IMG/VR virus record: IMGVR_UViG_3300030098_006389
Coordinates: 1 to 41,026 of that record
Origin: a virus
DNA length: 41,026 nucleotides
Direction: 5' to 3' (one strand)
Within the stretch, counting starts at the first letter, position 1. Every line of letters starts with the position of its first letter. The notes under the pieces were generated by a model. That model was not told the DNA's origin and made no database searches. It worked only from the letters and a program-made list of their open reading frames with translations. A program made the position numbers and the translations under genes. Shown piece by piece: positions 29,027 to 36,819 of the stretch.

Positions 29027-29216
29027 TATTTTTGAGCAATGTAAAAAGCGACAACAAGAAGGGTTGGTGCAATATGGTGAGTTTGATCCTGAAAATGATA
29101 ATAGATGCATGTACACTGAAATGGAAGAAGAACTGCTCGATGTAATTAATTATGCTTATTTTGAGATTTTAAAAATTAGACAATTAAAAATTAACAAAAT
29201 TGCCATCGAAAAATAA
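29019..29216 (+). CDS. MazG-like nucleotide pyrophosphohydrolase, small
   Basis: A 65-residue protein. Start 29019 (MDDIFEQCKKRQQEGLVQYG) overlaps the resolvase stop by 8 nt; GGAAG lies 7 nt upstream. The pattern 'QYGEFDPENDNRCMYTEMEEELLDVINYAYF' holds the ExxEExxD helix of the MazG/dUTPase-like all-alpha NTP pyrophosphatases, in single-helix-pair form. It is shorter than most, so it may work as an oligomer or be a remnant. Its end overlaps the convergent MORN gene by 33 nt. Confidence 0.65.
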   Translation: MDDIFEQCKKRQQEGLVQYGEFDPENDNRCMYTEMEEELLDVINYAYFEILKIRQLKINKIAIEK

Positions 29217-29624
29217 CCCAATTTCTGTTTTTGTCACCACGCCATCTTTATTTGTAACAACATGTTCGCCTTGCCCTTCATGAGCAGAGTTTTTCCATTG
29301 CCCTTTATAAACGCTAATATCACCTTTTTCATTTTCTGTCGTTTTTTCGTGATGCCAAATTGTGCATTCTCCGTAACCGCTGGCAGAACCAAAATCCCAA
29401 TTTCCTTCATAAATCCAAGTTTTATCCACCCCTTTGACCTCTAATTTCCCTTGCCCATCGGCTCGGCATACAATTTTTTTTAAGTCAGAACAAAATCCTC
29501 TTTTGCACCTTCCAGTATATAAACCAGAGCCAAAATAATTTGGGTCTTCTTTGACTATATAATAAGTAGGTTTTATAGGTCTTTCAGGTATAACAGTAAT
29601 GGATTGAATTTTATTGTGTTGCAT
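29184..29624 (-). CDS. MORN-repeat protein
   Basis: A 146-residue protein with MORN-type repeats at ~72-94 (YEGNWDFGSASGYGECTIW) and ~106-122 (YKGQWKNSAHEGQGEHV), and weaker units before them (YTGRCKRGF). MORN repeats form extended beta sheets that bind membranes or proteins. No signal peptide or membrane span is seen, so it should act in the cytoplasm. It is transcribed away from the RiPP cassette, with a TATAAT (29640-29645 region, minus strand) 14 nt before its ATG and no ribosome site. It is the only minus-strand gene between 24671 and 32191, and looks like an accessory (moron) gene. Confidence 0.78.
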   Translation of the reverse strand: MQHNKIQSITVIPERPIKPTYYIVKEDPNYFGSGLYTGRCKRGFCSDLKKIVCRADGQGKLEVKGVDKTWIYEGNWDFGSASGYGECTIWHHEKTTENEKGDISVYKGQWKNSAHEGQGEHVVTNKDGVVTKTEIGLFFDGNFVNF

Positions 29625-29646
29625 TTTTTTAATAAACCATTATAAT
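29619..29646 (+). promoter_or_regulatory. Promoter of the peptide-modification cassette
   Basis: TTGCAT (29619-29624), 16-nt spacer, TATAAT (29641-29646). The AAAGGGAG ribosome site at 29687-29694 lies 8 nt before the precursor ATG. The TTATAAT stretch can be read in both directions and may also serve the MORN gene. Confidence 0.6.
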
Positions 29647-29702
29647 AAACTTTTATATAAATATCAATAAAATAAAAGAAAACAAAAAGGGAGATTTCAT
29701 AC

Positions 29703-29894
29703 ATGTCAATTCAAAACTTAGATTCAAATAAAGAAAACATGCTTTTGAAAAAAGTTTCAAATTTAGAAAATGTTATAAAAGAAGAAAAATCAAAAAAAGA
29801 TGATAATAAACCAAAAATAACAAAAGTCTCAAATTGGACAAATCATGGTTGGCGAAATGGATTTGATAACTTTGGTAATTATGGTGGAGGGTAA
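29703..29894 (+). CDS. RiPP precursor peptide with four aromatic-X-Asn motifs
   Basis: A 63-residue precursor. Residues 1-43 are a hydrophilic, probably helical leader (NMLLKKVSNLENVIKEEKSK). The C-terminal core is Gly/Asn/aromatic-rich: W45-T-N47, W50-R-N52, F54-D-N56 and F57-G-N59, then Y60 and three Gly. The W/F-X-N spacing is the substrate pattern of three-residue cyclophane-forming radical SAM enzymes (3-CyFE, triceptides), where the aromatic ring is joined to the beta-carbon of the third residue. The modifying enzyme is encoded next and overlaps by 14 nt. No protease or exporter is encoded nearby. Cross-links and the cleavage site are inferred. The precursor has its own promoter. Confidence 0.8.
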   Translation: MSIQNLDSNKENMLLKKVSNLENVIKEEKSKKDDNKPKITKVSNWTNHGWRNGFDNFGNYGGG

Positions 29895-31881
29895 TCTTAA
29901 TTTATTAATTATCCAACCAAGCTCGAAATGTAACCTAAATTGTACCTATTGCTATATACCAGAAAAAGATAGAAGAAATAGCCAAAAAATTGACATTAAA
30001 ACTGTTGATTTATTGCTTGAAAAAGTGCTAAATTCAAATATCGTAAAAGAAAAATTACAAATCCTTTTTCATTCTGGCGAACCTCTAACTGTGCCAATGC
30101 ATATGTATGACGAGATTTTTAAGTTAATTGATAAGCATAATCAAAAAAATATAAGAATTATAAAAACCGTACAAACAAATGGGACATTATTTACTGAGAA
30201 ATGGATAGATTTTTTTAAAAAAAACAAAATGACAGCAAGTCTATCCTTGGATGGCCCTGCTTTTTTGCATGATGCAAGTCGGCGTGGGTGGGATGGCTCT
30301 TCAACACATGAAAAAGTAATGGAAAAAGTGAAGCTTTTAAAAGATCATAATATTCCAGTATCACCCCTTGCTGTTGTAACTAAAACACACTTAGATTTTC
30401 CAGAAGAGTTCTTTTTTTTCTTTTTAAATAACAAACTATATAACTTTGCATTTAATGTTGAAGAAATGGAACTAAACAATGAGCAATCAAGCCTTAAAGG
30501 AAGCGAGTCTGTTTACATAAAATATAAGGCTTTTATAAAAACATTGCAAAAATTAAACAAAAAACATCCCCAAGTAAATATTCGAGAATTTCAGCAAACA
30601 AGGAGTAATGTCCATTCGTTTTTAGAAAATAAAAACTTTGTTGCCTCGCAAGATGTCGCTAATCCATTAAATATATTAACGTGTACAACGAATGGTGATT
30701 TATATACATTTTGTCCTGAAATGGCAGGTCAACAAGAAATGTCAGTTGGTAATATTTACAAAATAAAAGAGATTAAAGATTTATTAAAAAACAAAAATTT
30801 TATTAAATTAAAAAATCAAATCAATAAAGGCATTAGCGAATGTAAAAATAAATGCGACTATTTTTCTTTTTGTGGTGGAGGTCGGCCTGCCAATAAATTT
30901 TATGAAACAGGTTCTTTTGCTTCCACTGAAACAGTAGCCTGCAATTTACAAATAAAAAAATTAATTGATTGTTATTTAGAATCGTTTGATGAACCTTTGG
31001 ATAACATGCCTTTATTATCTGGCACTAAAGTGTTTTTAGAAAGCAAGGCTTTAATTGAAAAAAACACAGGGGCTTATTATTTAAAAGATAATCAGAATTT
31101 TTTGCATTATTCAGTAAATTCAGTGCTTCCAAATACAGACTGGGTTGAATGTTGTGAAAAAGATAAAGATATTTTGTTACTAAAAAATAAAGACGATTTT
31201 AAACAACAAAAAGACATTCTAATTTTTGATGTTTCCCCTAGCATGAAAGAGGGAATTTTAAGTTTTGAATTTAATAAAGCTAATAACGCTGATGATATTT
31301 TAGCTATTCAAAAAACAAGCCAATGGAACTTGTTTTTAGAAAACGAATTAATACCATTCTTTTTAAAATTTACGCAAGATAATAAAGATATTGCTCTTAG
31401 TGAAATTGCGTTTAGTCAGCCAGGCTTAGAAACCGTTTCGTTTGATAAATATAAAAAACGTTTTGTTGGACTGCATATTGATGATAGAGATGCTTTTGGA
31501 AGAAATGGTGTTTCTTATTGTGAAAGAGATAAAACGAGACCTAGAATTTCTATTAACTTAGGCCCAGACCCACGTTATTTTTTATTTTGTAATTTGAACG
31601 TTGATGATTGCGTCAAATACAATATGATTAATGAAAATGAATTGATAGAAATTAAACGATGTTTAGGATTTTTTCCTAAAAAGTTTTTTGAAAAGTTTCC
31701 GAATTATTCAGTTAAAAGAATTAAGCTAGATGTAGGACAAGGTTATTTAGCCCCCACTGACAACATTATTCATGACGGTTCAAGTTCAGGAACTGATAAA
31801 TTTGATCTTTCGATTGTAAGTTTAGGTGATTTTTTTCCAATTAAAGAAAATTCTTCTATTCCTAAGTTTGCTTTTGCTTAA
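29881..31881 (+). CDS. Radical SAM/SPASM cyclophane synthase fused to a 2OG-oxygenase-like domain
   Basis: A 666-residue enzyme. Start 29881 (MVEGNLNLLIIQPSSKCNLN) lies inside the last codons of the precursor; upstream in-frame ATGs exist but would lengthen the overlap. Residues 17-24 carry the radical SAM CxxxCxxC (CNLNCTYC), ~64-69 is HSGEPL, and a SPASM region holds Cys268, 278, 321, 325, 331 and 354 (CTTNGDLYTFC; CKNKCDYFSFCGGGRPANKF; STETVAC), the signature of GrrM/Xye-type maturases. From ~385 a second domain begins; it has HIDDRD (His532, Asp534), 'RPRISINLGPDPRYFLF', and HDGSS (His631), the HxD...H facial-triad pattern of Fe(II)/2-oxoglutarate hydroxylases. Predicted: cross-link, then perhaps hydroxylate, the precursor. 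The second activity is inference. Confidence 0.82.
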   Translation: MVEGNLNLLIIQPSSKCNLNCTYCYIPEKDRRNSQKIDIKTVDLLLEKVLNSNIVKEKLQILFHSGEPLTVPMHMYDEIFKLIDKHNQKNIRIIKTVQTNGTLFTEKWIDFFKKNKMTASLSLDGPAFLHDASRRGWDGSSTHEKVMEKVKLLKDHNIPVSPLAVVTKTHLDFPEEFFFFFLNNKLYNFAFNVEEMELNNEQSSLKGSESVYIKYKAFIKTLQKLNKKHPQVNIREFQQTRSNVHSFLENKNFVASQDVANPLNILTCTTNGDLYTFCPEMAGQQEMSVGNIYKIKEIKDLLKNKNFIKLKNQINKGISECKNKCDYFSFCGGGRPANKFYETGSFASTETVACNLQIKKLIDCYLESFDEPLDNMPLLSGTKVFLESKALIEKNTGAYYLKDNQNFLHYSVNSVLPNTDWVECCEKDKDILLLKNKDDFKQQKDILIFDVSPSMKEGILSFEFNKANNADDILAIQKTSQWNLFLENELIPFFLKFTQDNKDIALSEIAFSQPGLETVSFDKYKKRFVGLHIDDRDAFGRNGVSYCERDKTRPRISINLGPDPRYFLFCNLNVDDCVKYNMINENELIEIKRCLGFFPKKFFEKFPNYSVKRIKLDVGQGYLAPTDNIIHDGSSSGTDKFDLSIVSLGDFFPIKENSSIPKFAFA

Positions 31882-31885
31882 ATTG

Positions 31886-31894
31886 TGGTAAAAT
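31886..31894 (+). promoter_or_regulatory. Extended -10 element for the 31901 gene
   Basis: TGGTAAAAT (TGn plus -10) ends 6 nt before ATG 31901, and there is no ribosome site, so a leaderless transcript is likely. The -35 (TTTGCT at 31867-31872) is weak, as expected with an extended -10. Confidence 0.5.
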
Positions 31895-31900
31895 AAAAAC

Positions 31901-32194
31901 ATGAGCCTCAAAGTTATCCCAGTTGAGATAAAAAAACCTATTCAAGTAACAAAAAAAGAACCTGAAAAAGTAGAAAAAACATTATCAGAAGAAGAAGTTT
32001 TTGTATCCGAAATTGCCAAATCTGAAAAGGGTGACGAGCTTTTAGAAAACTTAAGGCATTACATTGCAATTGAAATGGTTGATGTAAAGGAACTTATTGA
32101 GGCAAACGAAAAAAGAAACGAAAAAGTCATGGATTACAATGATCCCGATGATGTTGTAAAAGAAAATGACGAGAACAAAAGATTGAAAATTTAG
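31901..32194 (+). CDS. Hypothetical charged protein after the RiPP enzyme
   Basis: A 97-residue, very charged, acidic protein (MSLKVIPVEIKKPIQVTKKE) with a long helical middle (LLENLRHYIAIEMVDVKELIEANEK) and a disordered end. It begins 19 nt after the enzyme stop but seems to have its own promoter. It could be part of the cassette (immunity, partner) or an unrelated early protein; sequence does not tell. Its stop overlaps that of the endolysin by 4 nt, tail to tail. Confidence 0.55.
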   Translation: MSLKVIPVEIKKPIQVTKKEPEKVEKTLSEEEVFVSEIAKSEKGDELLENLRHYIAIEMVDVKELIEANEKRNEKVMDYNDPDDVVKENDENKRLKI

Positions 32195-32610
32195 TAATCA
32201 TAATTCCACGTAGTAAATTGTTTTCTATCAACATCTATGTGTAAGAACTCTTTTCCCACGCCTAACCCTATATGAATATTTAACGCCTTAGCCTCTTCTT
32301 TTACCGCCTCAGCTAAAATTCCACCCTTCCAATACGATCCATCTTTCTTCTTTGCTTTAATGTCCACAGCACGTAAGTTAGGGGTCTCCCAACATGGAAG
32401 ATGTCTTGATCCCCAAGGAATCTTTTCAAACCAATCATCTTTATATATTTTTTTATATATTTCGATGTGATCTTGAATGGTTCTTATACTATCAGTAATC
32501 TTTATAGGGCAATCAATAGCATCTCTAGTTGCTTGTAATAAAGTTAATAAATTTAAATCTGGTTTGATGTTTTTAAATTCATAATCATGAAAATTTTTAC
32601 TTATTTTCAT
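32191..32610 (-). CDS. Endolysin, M15 peptidase
   Basis: A 139-residue, single-domain Zn peptidase predicted to cut peptidoglycan cross-bridges for host lysis. GSRHLP with His70, 'LRAVDI' with Asp83 and 'FLHIDVD' with His124 match the M15_3 (D-Ala-D-Ala carboxypeptidase/L-Ala-D-Glu endopeptidase) zinc motif. No signal peptide is present, so release requires a holin. It is the last gene of the late series and overlaps the small membrane gene before it by ATGA. Confidence 0.85.
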   Translation of the reverse strand: MKISKNFHDYEFKNIKPDLNLLTLLQATRDAIDCPIKITDSIRTIQDHIEIYKKIYKDDWFEKIPWGSRHLPCWETPNLRAVDIKAKKKDGSYWKGGILAEAVKEEAKALNIHIGLGVGKEFLHIDVDRKQFTTWNYDY

Positions 32611-32867
32611 TTTCTGACTTCGGTTAAGATTTGTTCAATTTGGACAGATTGTCTTGCAAGTTGAATTTCTAAGCTTTTTTGAGTTAATTTTATTTCTCTA
32701 AGCTCATTTTCTATTGCTAATGGTGCTTCTTGGCGAATCATCTTACTAACCGTGGTCATTGTTGGTTTATTGTTGTGAAGAAAATACATCGGAAACCCCG
32801 CCATTAAAATTGATACAGCACTAATCGCAATAGGTTTCCATAACCCTAGTTTTAATTCATTTGGCAT
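32607..32867 (-). CDS. Single-span membrane coiled-coil protein (holin or spanin candidate)
   Basis: An 86-residue protein with one membrane helix at ~13-29 (AISAVSILMAGFPMYFL) and a long periplasmic-type amphipathic helix to the C-terminus (ENELREIKLTQKSLEIQLAR). The layout, N-in membrane helix plus coiled coil, resembles i-spanins and some one-span holins. It is coupled by ATGA to the endolysin, which favours a lysis role. No lipoprotein partner (o-spanin) is seen. Confidence 0.6.
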   Translation of the reverse strand: MPNELKLGLWKPIAISAVSILMAGFPMYFLHNNKPTMTTVSKMIRQEAPLAIENELREIKLTQKSLEIQLARQSVQIEQILTEVRK

Positions 32868-32909
32868 TTTTTTTTATCCTTGTATAAAAAATCAAACTCA
32901 AAATGTGAT

Positions 32910-35693
32910 TTAGACATCTCTATTCCTTCTTAACCCAGCTCTGGCCTTTCCTTTTGCTTTTGCTGCGTCTCTTTTTGCTTTTTTATAAAGCAAAGTTAGC
33001 GTTTTGATATCTTTTCTAATGTCTTCTCTTTGTTCTGGGTTTTTTCTTATTCGTTTTTTTAATATGTTAATTTCTCGTTTAATTCCTCGTGCTTCATCTT
33101 CTGTAATATAATCAAACTGTTTTAATAAGTCTTTAACGTCATATTCATACACTTTTCCACCTAGAACTAAATTTGTAGACTTTTCAATCCAGTTTTGATC
33201 TTTGTATTTGTCACCGAAAATTTTATCAATCTCTCTAATTGGACGGAAAAGTGTCGCTAAATGGTCTAACCTTCCAGGTATTCTTGTCCATAACAGGTCT
33301 TTTTCTCCATAGCCAGTAAACCCTTTAGTTCCTTTTTGCTTGGTTAAAGGCCGTCCAAAGAAGAAGTTATAATTTGAAATTTGTTCTACAGGAGCTTTTA
33401 ATACAGGAGACAGCATATTTAGCATTTCTTGGGCAGGCTCTGTAATTTTTCCTATATCCGATACAGGCAAGAACCCTTCGAGTTTAATATATCTAACTTT
33501 GCCATCTTTTGTTCCTACATAAACAGGAGCCGCATTTTTCAACCATTCTGGTAAAATATGACTAGTTTCATCATCTCCTTGCAACACCTCTACATTGTTT
33601 TTTAATTTAACTAATTTAGTTTGCTTGGAAGGCGTTTTAATTAACGCTTCAAACTGTAAAGGAAAATTCTTTCTAGTAAACGTATAAAACGGCATAAATG
33701 TTTTCAAATACTTTCTTTCTACCTCAGTCAAATCTTCATAATCAAATAAATGTTTTTTAACCGATTGTCCTGCGTCAAAAGGAGATAATCCTTCCTTTCT
33801 TTTAGCAATAAAATGAGTTAGTTTTGCATTTGTTTCAACAGCATCTCCTAACTGCCCTCCCACCTTATTCATTACCTCGTATGGGTTTTTCTTCTTTTTT
33901 AGAATGTCAAAAGCAGACATAATATCATTTTCAATACTATGTTGAATGTCACCTGACAAATGTCCTACTCTCATTAAGCCTTGTTCTTTATACTCTTTCA
34001 TTAATTTTTCGTCTGCTTTATTTAATTTCGTGCCTTGAAATTGGATTTTTATTGCCCTCATATAATCTTTCAGATTATTTACACCAGCTAACGAGTTCTG
34101 CCATATATTGCCTAGTGCATTTCTGGTATGAAAAGCTGCGTTCCAGTACGTTGCGGTACTCTTCCAAACATTCTGAATTTTATTAAAATTTTTGATAAAT
34201 TCATTATCACTATTTCCATCCAATAAAAACTGTCTTGTTGCATCTATATGTTTTGCAACATCAGGATGAAAATATTTACCAGCAAGTTCAGGAGCTGTTG
34301 ATTCAACATAATCAACGCCTTTAACTGTCTTAGGTTTTGTTTTGCCTAATTTGGCCATACTTTTAAACATGGTATCGCCACCAACAACTTTTGCCGTTCG
34401 CATACCTTGAATGGCAATCAAACTAGGCAGATCAGAAGAAAATACAGTTTCGCCATACGCTTTGTTGATATCGTATATTGTTGCTTGAGATAGGTTGCCT
34501 GAATCTTCTAATTCTTTTATTTTTTCTTTTTTAAACGTCTTTACTTTCTTTCCATCTTGAAAAACTTTTCCTGTTTTTGTAGACATAACAAATTGTTTTC
34601 CAGTTTCGTCAGTATACTTTAAAATTGTTCTTTTAATGTCGGCTGGTGATTTTGTAGTAAATTCACGTTTTTTGATGCCAATAGCATCTTGCAGTTTTTT
34701 ATTTTTCTTTAAACTAACGTGCGGAAGATACTCATACCCATCTTCATCAATAATCTCTTTACCTGTAACCCCAACATTTTTATACATATCTTGAAACTTT
34801 TGTTGTGTTTCTTCTGCTATTTTTCCACCTTTTGTTGTTTGTGCTACCCCTGTTTCTATTTCATTTGAAATCTTAGCAATTTGATCTTCTGACAATCCTT
34901 CTTCTTTAAACGCTTTTAGCATTTCTTTACTTTTCTCGATTGCTGTTAATTGAACGGATCGTTCGATGTTTTTTGCTCTATCTTTTGCGGTTAAGAACTT
35001 TTCCCATTCAACAGGATCAACCCCTTTTGGCCTCATTCGTGTGGAGACAGTTGTTAATTTATTAATTGCATCAGATATAGGGCCTAAATCTTCACGTATC
35101 CTCATTCCAGCTTGCCCTAACCCTCTAGCTAAAGGATCAATAACTTTTTCTGATTTAGGGATTTCGTAACTTCCCAGTTTTAAAACAGCTTTTGATTCTT
35201 TATCTTTATTAGCTAACCTAGCTGCCTTAGTCATTTTTTCTGCTGTTGAGCCTGCCTTTATTGTTTTTCCTGCTCGGTTTATCAGGCCAACCCCAGCATA
35301 CGTTAAAGGATCAGTTAAGACATCTCCTGCAAATCCAGCAGCAAAAACAGCAGCTTTTCCAAACGGTGTTTCAGGTTGTACAACATCTCTCAACGTATCC
35401 CCAACAGATTTTTTTTCTTTTAACGTTAAACCATCCCAAAGAGCTTGCCCTGTACTGACATCGCCACCTTTATATTTTTGATATATTGCATTAGCAATTG
35501 CATATTGAGGTCGATTTAAGTTATCTAATGTTCTAAACAACAAACTTTCTTTTTCTTCTGGTGTTTCAGGTTCTTTATCATTTTTCTTTAAAGATAATTC
35601 ATGGGCTTTTTGAATAATATCTATAGAGGGCATAGTATCTCCCTCTATTTTTAATATTCTTCCATCAGGTGCTTTTATTTTGTATATTGTCAT
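32910..35693 (-). CDS. Large internal virion (ejection) protein
   Basis: A 927-residue protein. It begins with a short beta domain (MTIYKIKAPDGRILKIEGD) and continues helical and basic, with amphipathic and Ala/Gly-rich parts (FGKAAVFAAGFAGDVLTDPLTYAG) suited to membrane insertion, and 'FMPFYTFTRKNFPLQFEALI', a stretch frequent in podovirus internal proteins. The C-terminus is very basic (KRDAAKAKGKARAGLRRNRDV). By position after the other two ejection candidates it corresponds to the largest of the P22 gp7/gp20/gp16 set, which is injected to form a conduit for DNA. No transglycosylase motif is recognised. Confidence 0.65.
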   Translation of the reverse strand: MTIYKIKAPDGRILKIEGDTMPSIDIIQKAHELSLKKNDKEPETPEEKESLLFRTLDNLNRPQYAIANAIYQKYKGGDVSTGQALWDGLTLKEKKSVGDTLRDVVQPETPFGKAAVFAAGFAGDVLTDPLTYAGVGLINRAGKTIKAGSTAEKMTKAARLANKDKESKAVLKLGSYEIPKSEKVIDPLARGLGQAGMRIREDLGPISDAINKLTTVSTRMRPKGVDPVEWEKFLTAKDRAKNIERSVQLTAIEKSKEMLKAFKEEGLSEDQIAKISNEIETGVAQTTKGGKIAEETQQKFQDMYKNVGVTGKEIIDEDGYEYLPHVSLKKNKKLQDAIGIKKREFTTKSPADIKRTILKYTDETGKQFVMSTKTGKVFQDGKKVKTFKKEKIKELEDSGNLSQATIYDINKAYGETVFSSDLPSLIAIQGMRTAKVVGGDTMFKSMAKLGKTKPKTVKGVDYVESTAPELAGKYFHPDVAKHIDATRQFLLDGNSDNEFIKNFNKIQNVWKSTATYWNAAFHTRNALGNIWQNSLAGVNNLKDYMRAIKIQFQGTKLNKADEKLMKEYKEQGLMRVGHLSGDIQHSIENDIMSAFDILKKKKNPYEVMNKVGGQLGDAVETNAKLTHFIAKRKEGLSPFDAGQSVKKHLFDYEDLTEVERKYLKTFMPFYTFTRKNFPLQFEALIKTPSKQTKLVKLKNNVEVLQGDDETSHILPEWLKNAAPVYVGTKDGKVRYIKLEGFLPVSDIGKITEPAQEMLNMLSPVLKAPVEQISNYNFFFGRPLTKQKGTKGFTGYGEKDLLWTRIPGRLDHLATLFRPIREIDKIFGDKYKDQNWIEKSTNLVLGGKVYEYDVKDLLKQFDYITEDEARGIKREINILKKRIRKNPEQREDIRKDIKTLTLLYKKAKRDAAKAKGKARAGLRRNRDV

Positions 35694-35697
35694 ATTT

Positions 35698-36807
35698 TTA
35701 TGGTACTAATGTATATCCAGACCCTAAATCCGTTCCTTTGCTAGCTACTCCCCCAATAGATGTATCATCTACTGATAAATCTTTTTTTTCTTGGGCATTA
35801 TTAACATTTTCTAATTCTTTATTTAATTCTTCTAATAGTTTTCTTTGTTTTTCTATACTTTTATTAAGTATATCTTTTGGAGTTTCTAATTTCGTTTCTG
35901 TATCTGCTGGTTGACCTTTTAACGCACTTCCAACACTTTTAGCGATGTGTTTTGTTTGTGCTAAAACAGTTGGGTTATTAGATGCTGTTTTTTCCATTCT
36001 TTCTAAAACTGCGATTCTTCTTTCTGCATTTATTATGTCTTTATTTACTTCCTCACTAGTTCTTGTTTTGTTTGTACCTACTGGAATTACTTTGGAAGCT
36101 TTAATAACATCATTGTTTGATAGGTTATTCATAAACTCATAATACTCTGGATAAATAGTATTAACCCATTTCTTAAATCTTAATGCATCTTCTGGTGTCT
36201 CAAGTTCATTATTTAAATCATTAACCCAAACATTTACTAAAGAGTTTATGTTTTCTGGCCCTTTACGTGTTTTTTTTGCTTTTTTTAGTGAAGCTTCTTT
36301 TGTTTGTAAATCTAACACTACACCAGCTTTTTTTTGTGAATATTCACTATCAAATTTTCCAGGATTGTTTCCAAAAACGTTAAAATATAAAGTATTTTCT
36401 ATTGTAAGCCCTTGAGCTTTTAAATGGGAATTTACTGCTTCTCGTCCCTTTTCATTATCTTCCAAACCTAAATAATTTAACATTTGTTTCATTGCTTCTT
36501 CACCAGTAAAATTTAATGCTGACCCTGTCGGATTTGGCCTCCAATTTTTAGGTATGTTATAAAATTTTGATTGTTCGCTATTTAAACTATGATCTAAAAA
36601 TTGTTCCGCTGCAGGTTCGCCAAATTTTTCTAAATAACTTTGATATTGATTACTTAAGTCTTTTGCATAAGCAAATGATTCTTTTCTTTTTTTTCGTCTG
36701 TTTTCCTCCAATCCCATCTTCATAGACAACCCTTTTTGATACGAATCAACAAAGGTAGTACCTAAGTTAGACATTGTTTCTATAGCTTGATTTATACCTG
36801 CGCTCAT
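35698..36807 (-). CDS. Probable ejection protein, helical
   Basis: A 369-residue protein with a membrane-neutral N-terminus (MSAGINQAIETMSNLGTTFV) and predominantly coiled-coil composition; the second half is Lys/Glu/Asn-rich (KSIEKQRKLLEELNKELEN). It lies between the two larger internal-protein candidates; the N-terminal pattern of a short Gly/Ala/Thr helix is common in phage ejection proteins. Specific family not recognised. Start 36807 is preceded by TAGGAGGTA. Confidence 0.55.
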   Translation of the reverse strand: MSAGINQAIETMSNLGTTFVDSYQKGLSMKMGLEENRRKKRKESFAYAKDLSNQYQSYLEKFGEPAAEQFLDHSLNSEQSKFYNIPKNWRPNPTGSALNFTGEEAMKQMLNYLGLEDNEKGREAVNSHLKAQGLTIENTLYFNVFGNNPGKFDSEYSQKKAGVVLDLQTKEASLKKAKKTRKGPENINSLVNVWVNDLNNELETPEDALRFKKWVNTIYPEYYEFMNNLSNNDVIKASKVIPVGTNKTRTSEEVNKDIINAERRIAVLERMEKTASNNPTVLAQTKHIAKSVGSALKGQPADTETKLETPKDILNKSIEKQRKLLEELNKELENVNNAQEKKDLSVDDTSIGGVASKGTDLGSGYTLVP

Positions 36808-36819
36808 AATTTATACCTC

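Noticed and set aside
29845-29880. Earlier enzyme starts (ATG 29845 and others)
   Set aside because: They would add residues encoded by the precursor core in another frame and lack a better ribosome site; 29881 is the most economical choice, although not proven.
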